NCBI GenBank assembly: GCA_018820745.1
Contig: JAHJNP010000184.1
Span: forward strand, 1 to 16,948
DNA: 16,948 nt
Reading direction: 5' to 3'
Origin: Gammaproteobacteria bacterium
GTDB taxonomy: Bacteria; Pseudomonadota; Gammaproteobacteria; Burkholderiales; Thiobacillaceae
Shown here: piece after piece, positions 7,883 through 14,067 of the stretch
Numbering within the stretch: position 1 is the first letter of the stretch
Layout: each line of letters opens with the position of its first letter
Translations under genes and position numbers: made by a program
The notes under the pieces: generated by a model
The model's database searches: none
What the model was told of the DNA's origin: nothing
Seen by the model: only the letters and a program-made list of their open reading frames with translations

Positions 7883-8338
7883 TCATGGCACTACACTCGT
7901 CACGAATTGCTGCCCGGCGCTGCCGGCTTCGGTGTTTTCGTTCCAGGAAATCGTGATAACAAAACTCCCACCGGCAGCACTCGCCACGGTGCCCGAACCG
8001 CCCGGCAGCATGCGCGCATTGTTGTTGTTCCACTGGGAATGATCCGCCACCGCCATATTCGCAGCCGTACATGTGCTTGCGACACAACCCGGATCGGCCG
8101 GGATGCTTGCGTCCAAAGCGTTGTAAGCGCCTGCCGCCACCCCTACCTGGTTAGCGCGAATCCGGTCAGCCATGTCAAAGGTCTGCTGGACGGCGATGGC
8201 CCGATAGTAGGCAATCTGGTTGTTGCGCAGCGTAGCGGCCTGCAGTCCGGCGAGGCCGAGCAATCCCAGGGAAAGCACGACGATCGCGACCATTACTTCA
8301 AGCAAGGTAAAGCCGGATTGGTTTTTGTTTAGGGACAT
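7883..8338 (-). CDS. pilV: Type IV pilus modification/minor pilin PilV
   Basis: A 151-residue minor pilin. The nine-residue leader MSLNKNQSG precedes the cleavage site and the helix FTLLEVMVAIVVLSLGLLGL, with Glu5 present. The following LQAATLRNNQIAYYRAIAVQ and DMADRIRANQ segments are highly typical of PilV. A pair of cysteines (PGCVASTC) may form a loop. The start at 8338 overlaps the fimT coding end by 10 bases, consistent with an operon; earlier in-frame starts would extend the leader deep into fimT and are unlikely. The stop overlaps the alternative pilW ATG as ATGA. PilV bridges other minor pilins in the tip complex of type IVa pili. Confidence 0.92.
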   Translation of the reverse strand: MSLNKNQSGFTLLEVMVAIVVLSLGLLGLAGLQAATLRNNQIAYYRAIAVQQTFDMADRIRANQVGVAAGAYNALDASIPADPGCVASTCTAANMAVADHSQWNNNNARMLPGGSGTVASAAGGSFVITISWNENTEAGSAGQQFVTSVVP

Positions 8339-8889
8339 TGTGCTGTTCCAGTACTGGTAGTTACCCGTCCTTGCATGGAGACAACGATTGCTCGGGCGCT
8401 TGCCGGACCGCGCGAGTCGCACAGCCTGAATGTGTCATTGAATCCAGGACTAAAGCCAGTGGATTGATAGGTAACACGAGTGCGTGCTCCCGCACGTAAT
8501 GTATTGCTGCCTTCCATGCCTTGCCGGACTTGCAGAACATCCTCACCCCCATCCACCACCCCATCTCCGTTGGTGTCGGCAAACACAAGCAAACCGCTAT
8601 CCCATGTGGTTGAACCTGCGCATGACGTGCCTGTAGTGCTGCTGCAGACTGTGATGCGCTGGTTTCTCTTGATGGCCTCGCTGCGGGCGTAATTCAGCAT
8701 GGTGACGAAATCATTGGCCTGAGTTGCCAGACGGTTGTTTTGCACAAACACGATGAAGTTCGGCACCGCCACGGCCAACAATATGGCGGCGATACTGAGC
8801 GTCACCAGTAATTCGATCAGCGTGAATCCCGGCTGTCCGCGCAAAGGCCGAGCCCTCGGGATGCCGCGTAATGGGAGATTTTTTTCCAT
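8329..8889 (-). CDS. fimT: Type IV minor pilin of the FimT/FimU (GspH) family
   Basis: A 186-residue prepilin with a 21-residue basic leader, then G|FTLIELLVTLSIAAILLAVAVPNF with Glu5 present. The next helix (QANDFVTMLNYARSEAIKRN) and the GspH-type beta domain (RITVCSS...WDSGLLVFADTNGDGVVDGGED) are characteristic; the latter includes an Asp-rich, possibly calcium-binding loop at about 105-117. The C-terminus carries RLCDSRGP...VVSMQGRV, the usual FimT/GspH end. It is the first gene of the minor-pilin operon, divergent from thiO. The ATG at 8889 lacks a strong Shine-Dalgarno; an ATG at 8979 has GGAAGG before it but would give a 51-residue leader, so I prefer 8889. FimU in Pseudomonas is the positional equivalent; DNA binding has been reported for some FimT proteins in natural transformation. 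Confidence 0.9.
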   Translation of the reverse strand: MEKNLPLRGIPRARPLRGQPGFTLIELLVTLSIAAILLAVAVPNFIVFVQNNRLATQANDFVTMLNYARSEAIKRNQRITVCSSTTGTSCAGSTTWDSGLLVFADTNGDGVVDGGEDVLQVRQGMEGSNTLRAGARTRVTYQSTGFSPGFNDTFRLCDSRGPASARAIVVSMQGRVTTSTGTAQCP

Positions 8890-8989
8890 GGTTGATTCTA
8901 TCGGCAGGATTGCAGCGGATTCCACATTGCGCCGACCAACGGTCTCATTGCTAGAATGTGCGGCCTGATCACCTGGCATTTACCTTCCC
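8890..8989. promoter_or_regulatory. Divergent intergenic region between fimT and thiO
   Basis: This 100-base region must hold the thiO promoter and probably that of the pilus operon. On the plus strand, TTGCGC (8927-8932) and TAGAAT (8952-8957) could form a sigma-70 promoter with a long 19-base spacer. On the minus strand I see no convincing -35/-10 pair and no correctly spaced sigma-54 site. Confidence 0.35.
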
Positions 8990-10066
8990 TTGATTAAGCA
9001 CTCACTTGTTATCGGCGCGGGCGTCTCGGGCTTGAGCGTTGCGCTGGCTTTATTGCATCGCGGCCATCGGGTGACCGTGCTGGACCGCGGCACCGTGGGC
9101 GGCGAGTCGTCGTGGGCGGGGGGCGGCATCCTCTCGCCGTTGCTGCCGTGGGATTACGCGGAGCCGGTTTCGGCGCTGGCGTTGCGCTCGATGGCGGCCT
9201 ATGCGGACTGGGTGGTGGGCATCGAGGCGGTATCGGGGCGGGATGCGGAATTCTGGCGCTGCGGGATGCTGGCGCTGGGTGTGCCTGATCCGGAGCAGGC
9301 GCTGGCCTGGTGTTCGGCGCACGGGATGGCGGCAGAGCGGGGATTGTCGACTCGCGATTCGATTTGGCTGTCTGAGGTGGCGCAGGTGCGCAACCCGCGC
9401 CTGGTGGCGGCATTGCGCGCGGCGGTGGTGCAGCTGGGCGGGGTGATCCGCGAGCACTGCCCGGCCACCGGGGTGCTGACGCAGGGCGGACGGGTAACGG
9501 CGGTGCAATCCGCAGCGGAGACTTTCCCGGCGGACACCGTAGTGCTGGCAACCGGTGCGTGGTCCGGGCTGGGGCTGGCGGGGCTGGCGGCGACGCCGCA
9601 GATTCGCCCGATTCGCGGCCAGATGCTGCTATTCAAGCTTGCGCCGGGCGTGCTGGATACGATCCTGTATCGCAACGGGTTGTATCTGATTCCGCGCCGC
9701 GATGGCCATCTGCTGGCGGGCAGCACGCTGGAGGATGCCGGCTTCGACAAGTCGACCGACGACGCCACGCGCCGGCGCCTGCATGCCGAGGCGGCCGAAC
9801 TGCTGCCTGCGCTGGCCACCATGCAGCCGGTGCAGCACTGGGCCGGGCTGCGCCCCGGCTCGCCGGACAACATCCCCATCATCGATCGCCACCCGGATTT
9901 CGGGAACGTGTTCGTCAACACGGGGCATTACCGCTACGGGGTGACGCTGGCGCCGGCTTCGGCAGAACTGTTGGTCGACCTGATGGAAGGCCGAACACCG
10001 GTCCTCGACCCCGCGCCGTATCGCTGGCAGGCCGCGCTTGAACGCAGGTGGGCTGACGGTTCATAA
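8990..10066 (+). CDS. thiO: Glycine oxidase ThiO (FAD-dependent)
   Basis: A 358-residue DAO-family flavoprotein that oxidises glycine to iminoacetate (dehydroglycine) for the thiazole ring of thiamine in aerobes. The N-terminal FAD fold shows GAGVSG at 9-14 and an acidic strand end at D32. Other landmarks are ESSWAGGGILSPLLPW (39-54), PIRGQ (207-211), the LYLIPRRDGHLLAGSTLEDA stretch (231-250), WAGLRPGSPDNIPIID (284-299) and GHYRYG (312-317). By analogy with the Bacillus enzyme, Y232, R288 and R315 are candidates for carboxylate binding. The start is a TTG at 8990; no ATG or GTG lies in frame upstream before a stop at 8966. ThiS/ThiG genes are not in the window, so the pathway role rests on family knowledge. 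It is followed closely by two further plus-strand genes. Confidence 0.93.
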   Translation: MIKHSLVIGAGVSGLSVALALLHRGHRVTVLDRGTVGGESSWAGGGILSPLLPWDYAEPVSALALRSMAAYADWVVGIEAVSGRDAEFWRCGMLALGVPDPEQALAWCSAHGMAAERGLSTRDSIWLSEVAQVRNPRLVAALRAAVVQLGGVIREHCPATGVLTQGGRVTAVQSAAETFPADTVVLATGAWSGLGLAGLAATPQIRPIRGQMLLFKLAPGVLDTILYRNGLYLIPRRDGHLLAGSTLEDAGFDKSTDDATRRRLHAEAAELLPALATMQPVQHWAGLRPGSPDNIPIIDRHPDFGNVFVNTGHYRYGVTLAPASAELLVDLMEGRTPVLDPAPYRWQAALERRWADGS

Positions 10067-10099
10067 TCGCCGACAACCGACCGCCACCTGCGCCCCTCC

Positions 10100-10276
10100 A
10101 TGTCACAAGCCCATGCCCATTCGCCTGCCGACGAAGCCGACCACCTGCGCGGGGAAGGAATCGCGGCTGCCAAACGCGCGTTGATGGGCGACGAAACCTG
10201 CCGCATCGACGGGGCATGCGACGGCATGCGGCTGGCGCTGGACCTGCACGAGGACACGGGGCTGATCGTTGTCTGA
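10100..10276 (+). CDS. Possible small protein, 58 residues, unknown function
   Basis: An ATG-initiated frame of 58 codons fits exactly between thiO (33-base gap) and the ELM1-family gene, whose TTG start overlaps it by eight bases. The product is acidic and soluble, with a His-rich start (SQAHAHSPADEADH), a short helix-like stretch (GEGIAAAKRALMGDE), two cysteines six residues apart (C34, C40, in TCRIDGACDG) and a C-terminal MRLALDLHEDTGLIVV. There is no signal peptide, membrane segment or known motif. The snug fit and the overlap with the next start argue for a real gene; the weak Shine-Dalgarno and short length argue against. I do not recognise a family. Confidence 0.5.
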   Translation: MSQAHAHSPADEADHLRGEGIAAAKRALMGDETCRIDGACDGMRLALDLHEDTGLIVV

Positions 10277-11207
10277 CCCGGCCGGCAAGCGCCCGCTGGT
10301 CGTCTGGATCGTCAGCGACGGCAAGCCGGGCCACGTCAACCAGTCGCTGGGGCTGGCCGAGGCGCTGACGCGCGCCACCCTGACCGAGACTGTCATCCTC
10401 CCTGCCCTGCCGGCCTGGCGCGCCTGGCTGGCGCTGCTGCTGAAACGCTTTCCCGCCAACACGCTTGCCAAGCCCGATCTGATCGTCGGCGCGGGGCACG
10501 CCACGCACGTGACGCTGCTGGCCGCACGGCGCGCATGCGGCGGGCGCGCCGCGGTGCTGATGAAACCGAGCCTGCCGCGCCGCTGGTTCGACCTGTGCAT
10601 TGTTCCCCAGCACGACGGCATTGCGGCCGACGCGCATACGCTGGTGACCGAAGGGGCGTTGAACCGCATCCGTCCGGCGGCGGGCCGTGATTCGAGCCAT
10701 GGACTGCTCCGCCACGGGTTAATTCTGGTTGGCGGCGCATCAAAGCATTTCGAGTGGGACAGCGACGCCATCCAGGTGCAGATCAGGAGCATCCTCGCGC
10801 GCACGCCGGATACGCACTGGACGCTGACCACCTCGCGCCGTACGCCGGCGGATTTTCTGGCGCTGCTGCCGCCGTATTCCAATCTGAGCATCGTCCCCCA
10901 CACCGCCACCTCGCCCGACTGGCTGCCCGAACAGCTGGCCCGATGCGGTACGGTGTGGGTGACGCCCGACAGCGCCTCGATGGTGTTCGAGGCATTGACG
11001 GCAGGGGCCGCGGTCGGCGTGTTCGATCTGCCGGTCAACCCGAAAAGTCGCGTGGGCCGGGCGATTGCGCACCTGGTCGACGCGCAGCGCATCACTCGCT
11101 TCGCGAACTGGTGCGCCCACGGCACTCTGCACCCCAACCTGCACCCGCTGGCCGAGGCCGATCGCTGTGCCGACTGGATACTCAAATGGCTGAAGTCAAA
11201 CATTTGA
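10269..11207 (+). CDS. ELM1-family (DUF1022) GT-B-like protein
   Basis: A 312-residue protein matching the bacterial members of the family named after plant mitochondrial fission protein ELM1. Visible landmarks are the N-terminal VVWIVSDGKPGHVNQSLGLA, DLIVGAGHATHVTLLAARRA, the VLMKPSLPRRWFDLCIVPQHD segment, ILVGGASKHFEWD, WTLTTSRRTP, and near the end VTPDSASMVFEALTAGAAVG. The two-domain layout resembles GT-B glycosyltransferases, and bacterial members often sit in envelope-glycan regions, as here. A sugar-transfer role in lipopolysaccharide or another surface glycan is an inference; the bacterial biochemistry is poorly defined. The start is a TTG at 10269 that overlaps the preceding small frame; no better start exists, since the conserved block begins within ten residues. 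Confidence 0.85.
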   Translation: MSDPAGKRPLVVWIVSDGKPGHVNQSLGLAEALTRATLTETVILPALPAWRAWLALLLKRFPANTLAKPDLIVGAGHATHVTLLAARRACGGRAAVLMKPSLPRRWFDLCIVPQHDGIAADAHTLVTEGALNRIRPAAGRDSSHGLLRHGLILVGGASKHFEWDSDAIQVQIRSILARTPDTHWTLTTSRRTPADFLALLPPYSNLSIVPHTATSPDWLPEQLARCGTVWVTPDSASMVFEALTAGAAVGVFDLPVNPKSRVGRAIAHLVDAQRITRFANWCAHGTLHPNLHPLAEADRCADWILKWLKSNI

Positions 11208-11220
11208 GCATCCGTTTTCG

Positions 11221-11226
11221 TAGAAT
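11221..11226 (+). promoter_or_regulatory. Candidate -10 element upstream of the structured leader
   Basis: TAGAAT lies just after the ELM1 gene stop and is followed by a GC-rich discriminator. It would start transcription near 11232, shortly before the first predicted helix. No good -35 is present 16-18 bases upstream, so the call is tentative. Confidence 0.35.
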
Positions 11227-11245
11227 GGCGCCCATGCCGCGAACA

Positions 11246-11371
11246 GCACCGGCGCCGCACTCGCGTCACACAACAACGGGAGATGTTGTGTAGGGGGCCC
11301 GCCCCCGGGCCGATGACGCGACGATTACCGGGTGCAGTGGTGAGGGCCCCACATCTGCCGCGGCGTGTGGG
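11246..11371 (+). ncRNA. Predicted structured leader RNA upstream of the glycosyltransferase
   Basis: Within the 200-base gap, exact complementary segments nest into a compact fold. P1 pairs 11246-11250 (GCACC) with 11331-11335 (GGTGC), extended by GG/CC with one bulged G. P2 pairs 11261-11267 (TCGCGTC) with 11315-11321 (GACGCGA). Inside P2, two hairpins form a three-way junction: P3, ACACAACA at 11268-11275 with TGTTGTGT at 11284-11291 around an eight-base loop, and P4, GGCCCG at 11296-11301 with CGGGCC at 11306-11311 around CCCC. A further hairpin P5 pairs 11348-11353 (CCCACA) with 11366-11371 (TGTGGG). About 36 AT-rich bases then lead to the glycosyltransferase ATG. No uridine run follows P5, so it is not a classic terminator. 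The helices are seen directly; a cis-regulatory or small-RNA role is inference, and I match it to no known riboswitch class. Confidence 0.5.
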
Positions 11372-11407
11372 ACACATAAATAATTCAAGATAAAAAGATA
11401 AAAACGA

Positions 11408-12538
11408 ATGGCTGAAGCAAAAAAACTGACTGTCCTGCAACTGGTACCCGCGCTGGAATCCGGCGGAGTGGAACGCGGCACGCTCGAAGTGGCGCAAGCG
11501 CTGGTCGAGCATGGCCACCGCGCGCTGGTGATGTCGGCGGGCGGGCGGCAGGTGGCGCCGCTGGTTGCCTCGGGCGCCGAGCATTTCGCCTGGCCGATCG
11601 GAGAAAAGTCGTTCAAAACGCTGTTGCTCGTCGGCAAGCTGCGCACGTTTCTGCAGGCGCAGAAGGTCGACATCATCCATGCGCGTTCGCGCGTGCCGGC
11701 GTGGATTGCCTGGCTGTCGTGGCGTGGCATGAACCCGGCGACGCGGCCGCGTTTCGTCACCACAGTGCACGGCATGTATGGGGTCAATCGCTACAGCCGC
11801 ATCATGACGCAGGGCGAGCGGGTGATCGCGGTGTCCAATACCGTGCGCGACTACATCCTGCGCGAATATCCCGACACGCCGCCGTGGCGCATTCAGGTCA
11901 TCCATCGCGGCGTCGATGGCCAGGCCTATCCGCACGGCTGGAAACCCGACCCGGCCTGGCAGCAGGCGTTCTTTGCGCAGTTTCCGCGCGCCACAGGCAA
12001 GCTGCTGGTCACCCTCCCCGGCCGGATCACCCGGCTCAAGGGGCACGAAGACTTTATCGAGCTGATCGCAAGGCTGAAGCGGCGCGGGCTGCCGGTGCAC
12101 GGCCTCATCGTCGGCGGCGCGTCGGCGTCCAAGCAGCGCTATCTGCAAAAGCTGCGCTACCGCGTGCGCAGCATGGGGCTTGAAGACGACATCAGCTTCA
12201 CCGGCCAGCGCGACGACCTGAAAAACATCCTGGCAACTTCCAGCCTGGTGCTGTCGCTCTCCACCCAGCCCGAATCGTTTGGCCGCACCACGCTGGAGGC
12301 GCTGCGGCTGGGCGTGCCCACGGCAGGATACGACCGCGGCGGCGTCGGCGAAATCCTGCGCACGATTTATCCGGTGGGGCTGTTGCCACTCGACTGCCTC
12401 GATGAAACCTGTCGACGCATCGCCCAACTGCTGCAGCATCCGGAACCGGTTCCGGCCGGCGAGTTTTTCCCGCTGCAGGCCATGCTGGACCAGACGCTGG
12501 CGTTGTACGAACAGCAAGTGCGCACCCCACGTCGCTGA
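11408..12538 (+). CDS. Glycosyltransferase family 4 (GT-B fold)
   Basis: A 376-residue retaining GT-B glycosyltransferase. The N-terminal domain opens with VLQLVPALESGGVERGTLEV, containing the glycine-rich acceptor-side loop near 18-25, and includes DIIHARSRVPAWIAWL. The C-terminal domain has LLVTLPGRITRLKGHEDFIE with R206 and K211 for nucleotide-sugar phosphate binding, GLIVGG, DDISFTGQRDDLKNIL, and the E-x7-E motif E289...E297 (PESFGRTTLEAL). The last part holds GYDRGGVGEIL. These features place it among enzymes that extend lipopolysaccharide core or O-antigen sugars at the inner membrane's cytoplasmic face. Donor and acceptor cannot be told. The ATG at 11408 is preceded by an A-rich leader without a clear Shine-Dalgarno and by the structured region at 11246-11371. 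It is separated from the next gene by 193 bases with palindromes. Confidence 0.9.
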   Translation: MAEAKKLTVLQLVPALESGGVERGTLEVAQALVEHGHRALVMSAGGRQVAPLVASGAEHFAWPIGEKSFKTLLLVGKLRTFLQAQKVDIIHARSRVPAWIAWLSWRGMNPATRPRFVTTVHGMYGVNRYSRIMTQGERVIAVSNTVRDYILREYPDTPPWRIQVIHRGVDGQAYPHGWKPDPAWQQAFFAQFPRATGKLLVTLPGRITRLKGHEDFIELIARLKRRGLPVHGLIVGGASASKQRYLQKLRYRVRSMGLEDDISFTGQRDDLKNILATSSLVLSLSTQPESFGRTTLEALRLGVPTAGYDRGGVGEILRTIYPVGLLPLDCLDETCRRIAQLLQHPEPVPAGEFFPLQAMLDQTLALYEQQVRTPRR

Positions 12539-12605
12539 TACCCTTGTCCAATATGCTTCTGAACAATTTTCCGGATGCCGACCATTACGCCTTATTCCAA
12601 TCGCA

Positions 12606-12672
12606 GCCGGCGGCCGCAGGCCGGCAACACTTCGCCGACACTTTCCCGCTTGCCACGGCGGCGGGAAAGTGT
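12606..12672. repeat. REP-like palindromic element
   Basis: The 193-base gap between the glycosyltransferase and the ligase holds two palindromes. GCCGGC occurs at 12606-12611 and again at 12620-12625. A perfect 12-base inverted repeat follows: ACACTTTCCCGC at 12638-12649 and GCGGGAAAGTGT at 12661-12672, with an 11-base loop. Its flank TTCCCGCCCTACG resembles dispersed extragenic palindromes seen in many proteobacteria. No T-run follows, so termination would be at most weak. The remainder of the gap shows nothing clear. Confidence 0.6.
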
Positions 12673-12731
12673 TCCCGCCCTACGCCTGAATATGGCTACA
12701 TATTTGATTTCGCGCAGACGAGCAAAGCCTT

Positions 12732-13997
12732 ATGACACTCTCCCCTAACGCCCGGTATTTCACCTGGCTGATTTTTTTCTGCTTCCTGCTGTTCCCATTC
12801 AGGCGGACAGTGGAACTGCCCATGCTGATCATGACGATTGGCGGCGGGGTGCTCGCATACCAATACGGCAGACCCTTTTTTCAGGCGCCGGCCATCAAGC
12901 TTTTCACGCTCCTGTTTGCCTGCATTTGGCTTCCCATGCTGCTCTCCGTTCCGGACAGCTACGCCCTGGAAAAGTCCGCAAGCACGGGGCTGACATTCAT
13001 CCGTCTTTACCTTTCCGGCCTGTTCATTATCTGGGTGATGAGTGACCAGAAGCAGGCTTCCCTGCTCATCAAGCTGCTGGCTGGGCTGACCGCCTTTTGG
13101 GTGGTGGATGCACTGTTCCAGGCTGCAACTGGGCATGATTTCTTTGGTTATGCGCAGAGACCTGACAGGCTCAATGGGGTTTTCGGGGAACGGAGTTTGA
13201 GATTGGGCAATGCATTGCCGGTGCTTGCGCCATTTCTCATTCTTGCGCTTCGCAAAAGATTGGCCTTGATGCTGCTGGCCACAGCGACGTCCGGCGCGGT
13301 CGTCATCCTTGCCGGAAGCCGTGGCGGCTGGGTCAGTTTCGGCCTGGTTTGCGTGTGGCTGATCCTTTCAGAAACACGGCGACGCGGGGTGCCGCTGTGG
13401 AAAGCGGGCGTGGTGGCCGCACTGATTGCCCTGGTCGGGACCTTTGCCGCATTCGAGAATCCCGGTGCCAGGCAGCGACTGGACCAGACCCTGCTGCTTT
13501 TTTCCGGCGACGAGGCCAAAATCGATCAGGCGCTTTCCTACCGCTGGACGCTCTGGAAAGACGCCTTTGCCATGATCGATGCACATCCCGTCAATGGAGT
13601 AGGCGTCAGGGCGTTCCGTTATGCCTATCCCGAGTTTGCGCAGCCTGACGATCCATTTCTGTCCATCAACGAAGCGTCGGGCAGGCCGACAGGCGCGTTC
13701 TATGCGCATCAGATCATCATGGAAGTGACGGCCGAGACCGGCCTGATCGGGCTTGCCGGGCTCGGCTTGTTTTATGTGCTGCTGGTCAGGAGTTGGCGCC
13801 TGGCAAGCCACGAGCGAAGAATCCAGTCCTTGCCATTTGCCATGGCGGCGCTGGCCTGGATCTTCCCGTTCAATACCCATCCGTCCTTTTATACTGCCCA
13901 GTGGTCAGTGCTGATCTGGCTGATCATCGCCATGCTGTGCGCAAGCTTGCTGCCGCTGCAAAAAACGGGCGATACGGCAAACCGCAGCTTGGGCTGA
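12732..13997 (+). CDS. O-antigen ligase/polymerase family membrane protein (Wzy_C)
   Basis: A 421-residue integral membrane protein with about ten to twelve hydrophobic segments. The diagnostic Wzy_C region is present: a segment ending VVILAGSRGGWVSF (about 190-203), a large periplasmic loop containing SYRWTLWKDAFAMIDAHPVNGVG (269-291), and AHQIIMEVTAETGLIGLAGL (325-344), where H326 takes the place of the family's HN motif. Such proteins either attach O-antigen to lipid A-core (WaaL) or polymerise or transfer glycans (Wzy, PglL); sequence alone does not separate these. The neighbouring initiating transferase and dehydratase fit an O-antigen or exopolysaccharide job. The start at 12732 has only a weak Shine-Dalgarno. 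The last codons and the TGA stop lie inside a REP-like unit starting at 13989, so the extreme C-terminus may have been shaped by that element. Confidence 0.88.
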   Translation: MTLSPNARYFTWLIFFCFLLFPFRRTVELPMLIMTIGGGVLAYQYGRPFFQAPAIKLFTLLFACIWLPMLLSVPDSYALEKSASTGLTFIRLYLSGLFIIWVMSDQKQASLLIKLLAGLTAFWVVDALFQAATGHDFFGYAQRPDRLNGVFGERSLRLGNALPVLAPFLILALRKRLALMLLATATSGAVVILAGSRGGWVSFGLVCVWLILSETRRRGVPLWKAGVVAALIALVGTFAAFENPGARQRLDQTLLLFSGDEAKIDQALSYRWTLWKDAFAMIDAHPVNGVGVRAFRYAYPEFAQPDDPFLSINEASGRPTGAFYAHQIIMEVTAETGLIGLAGLGLFYVLLVRSWRLASHERRIQSLPFAMAALAWIFPFNTHPSFYTAQWSVLIWLIIAMLCASLLPLQKTGDTANRSLG

Positions 13998-14050
13998 GCT
14001 TGCGAAGCCCAACATGCACCGCCAATGTTGGGCTTCCTGCGTCAGCCCAA
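13989..14050. repeat. Inverted pair of REP-like units between convergent genes
   Basis: Two near-identical units of about 26-27 bases lie head to head. Unit 1 (13989-14015) runs from TTGGGCTGA to GAAGCCCAACAT; unit 2 (14050 back to 14025 on the minus strand) has the same ends with a different middle. Each unit can fold on its own (TTGGGCT with AGCCCAA), and together they form a long cruciform with 9-base outer and 12-base inner arms. The organisation resembles a BIME. It sits between the ligase stop and the dehydratase stop and could act as a two-way terminator or mRNA stabiliser. Confidence 0.75.
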
Positions 14051-14067
14051 CCTGCGAAAACGAGTCC

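Noticed and set aside
8890..8940. Possible sigma-54 site (TGG...TGCA) on the minus strand upstream of fimT
   Set aside because: The GG and GC elements are two bases too close for a -24/-12 promoter.
11348..11371. Rho-independent terminator upstream of the glycosyltransferase
   Set aside because: The hairpin is followed by ACACATAAATAA rather than a T-run, so it does not fit a plus-strand terminator.
10103..12517. Minus-strand frame of 804 codons across the ELM1-like and glycosyltransferase genes
   Set aside because: It runs opposite two clear genes and the structured leader; composition is Arg/Ala/Gln-rich and shows no motif.
12544..12735. 63-codon plus-strand frame before the ligase
   Set aside because: It starts with TTG, runs through the REP-like palindrome and has no recognisable features; probably chance.
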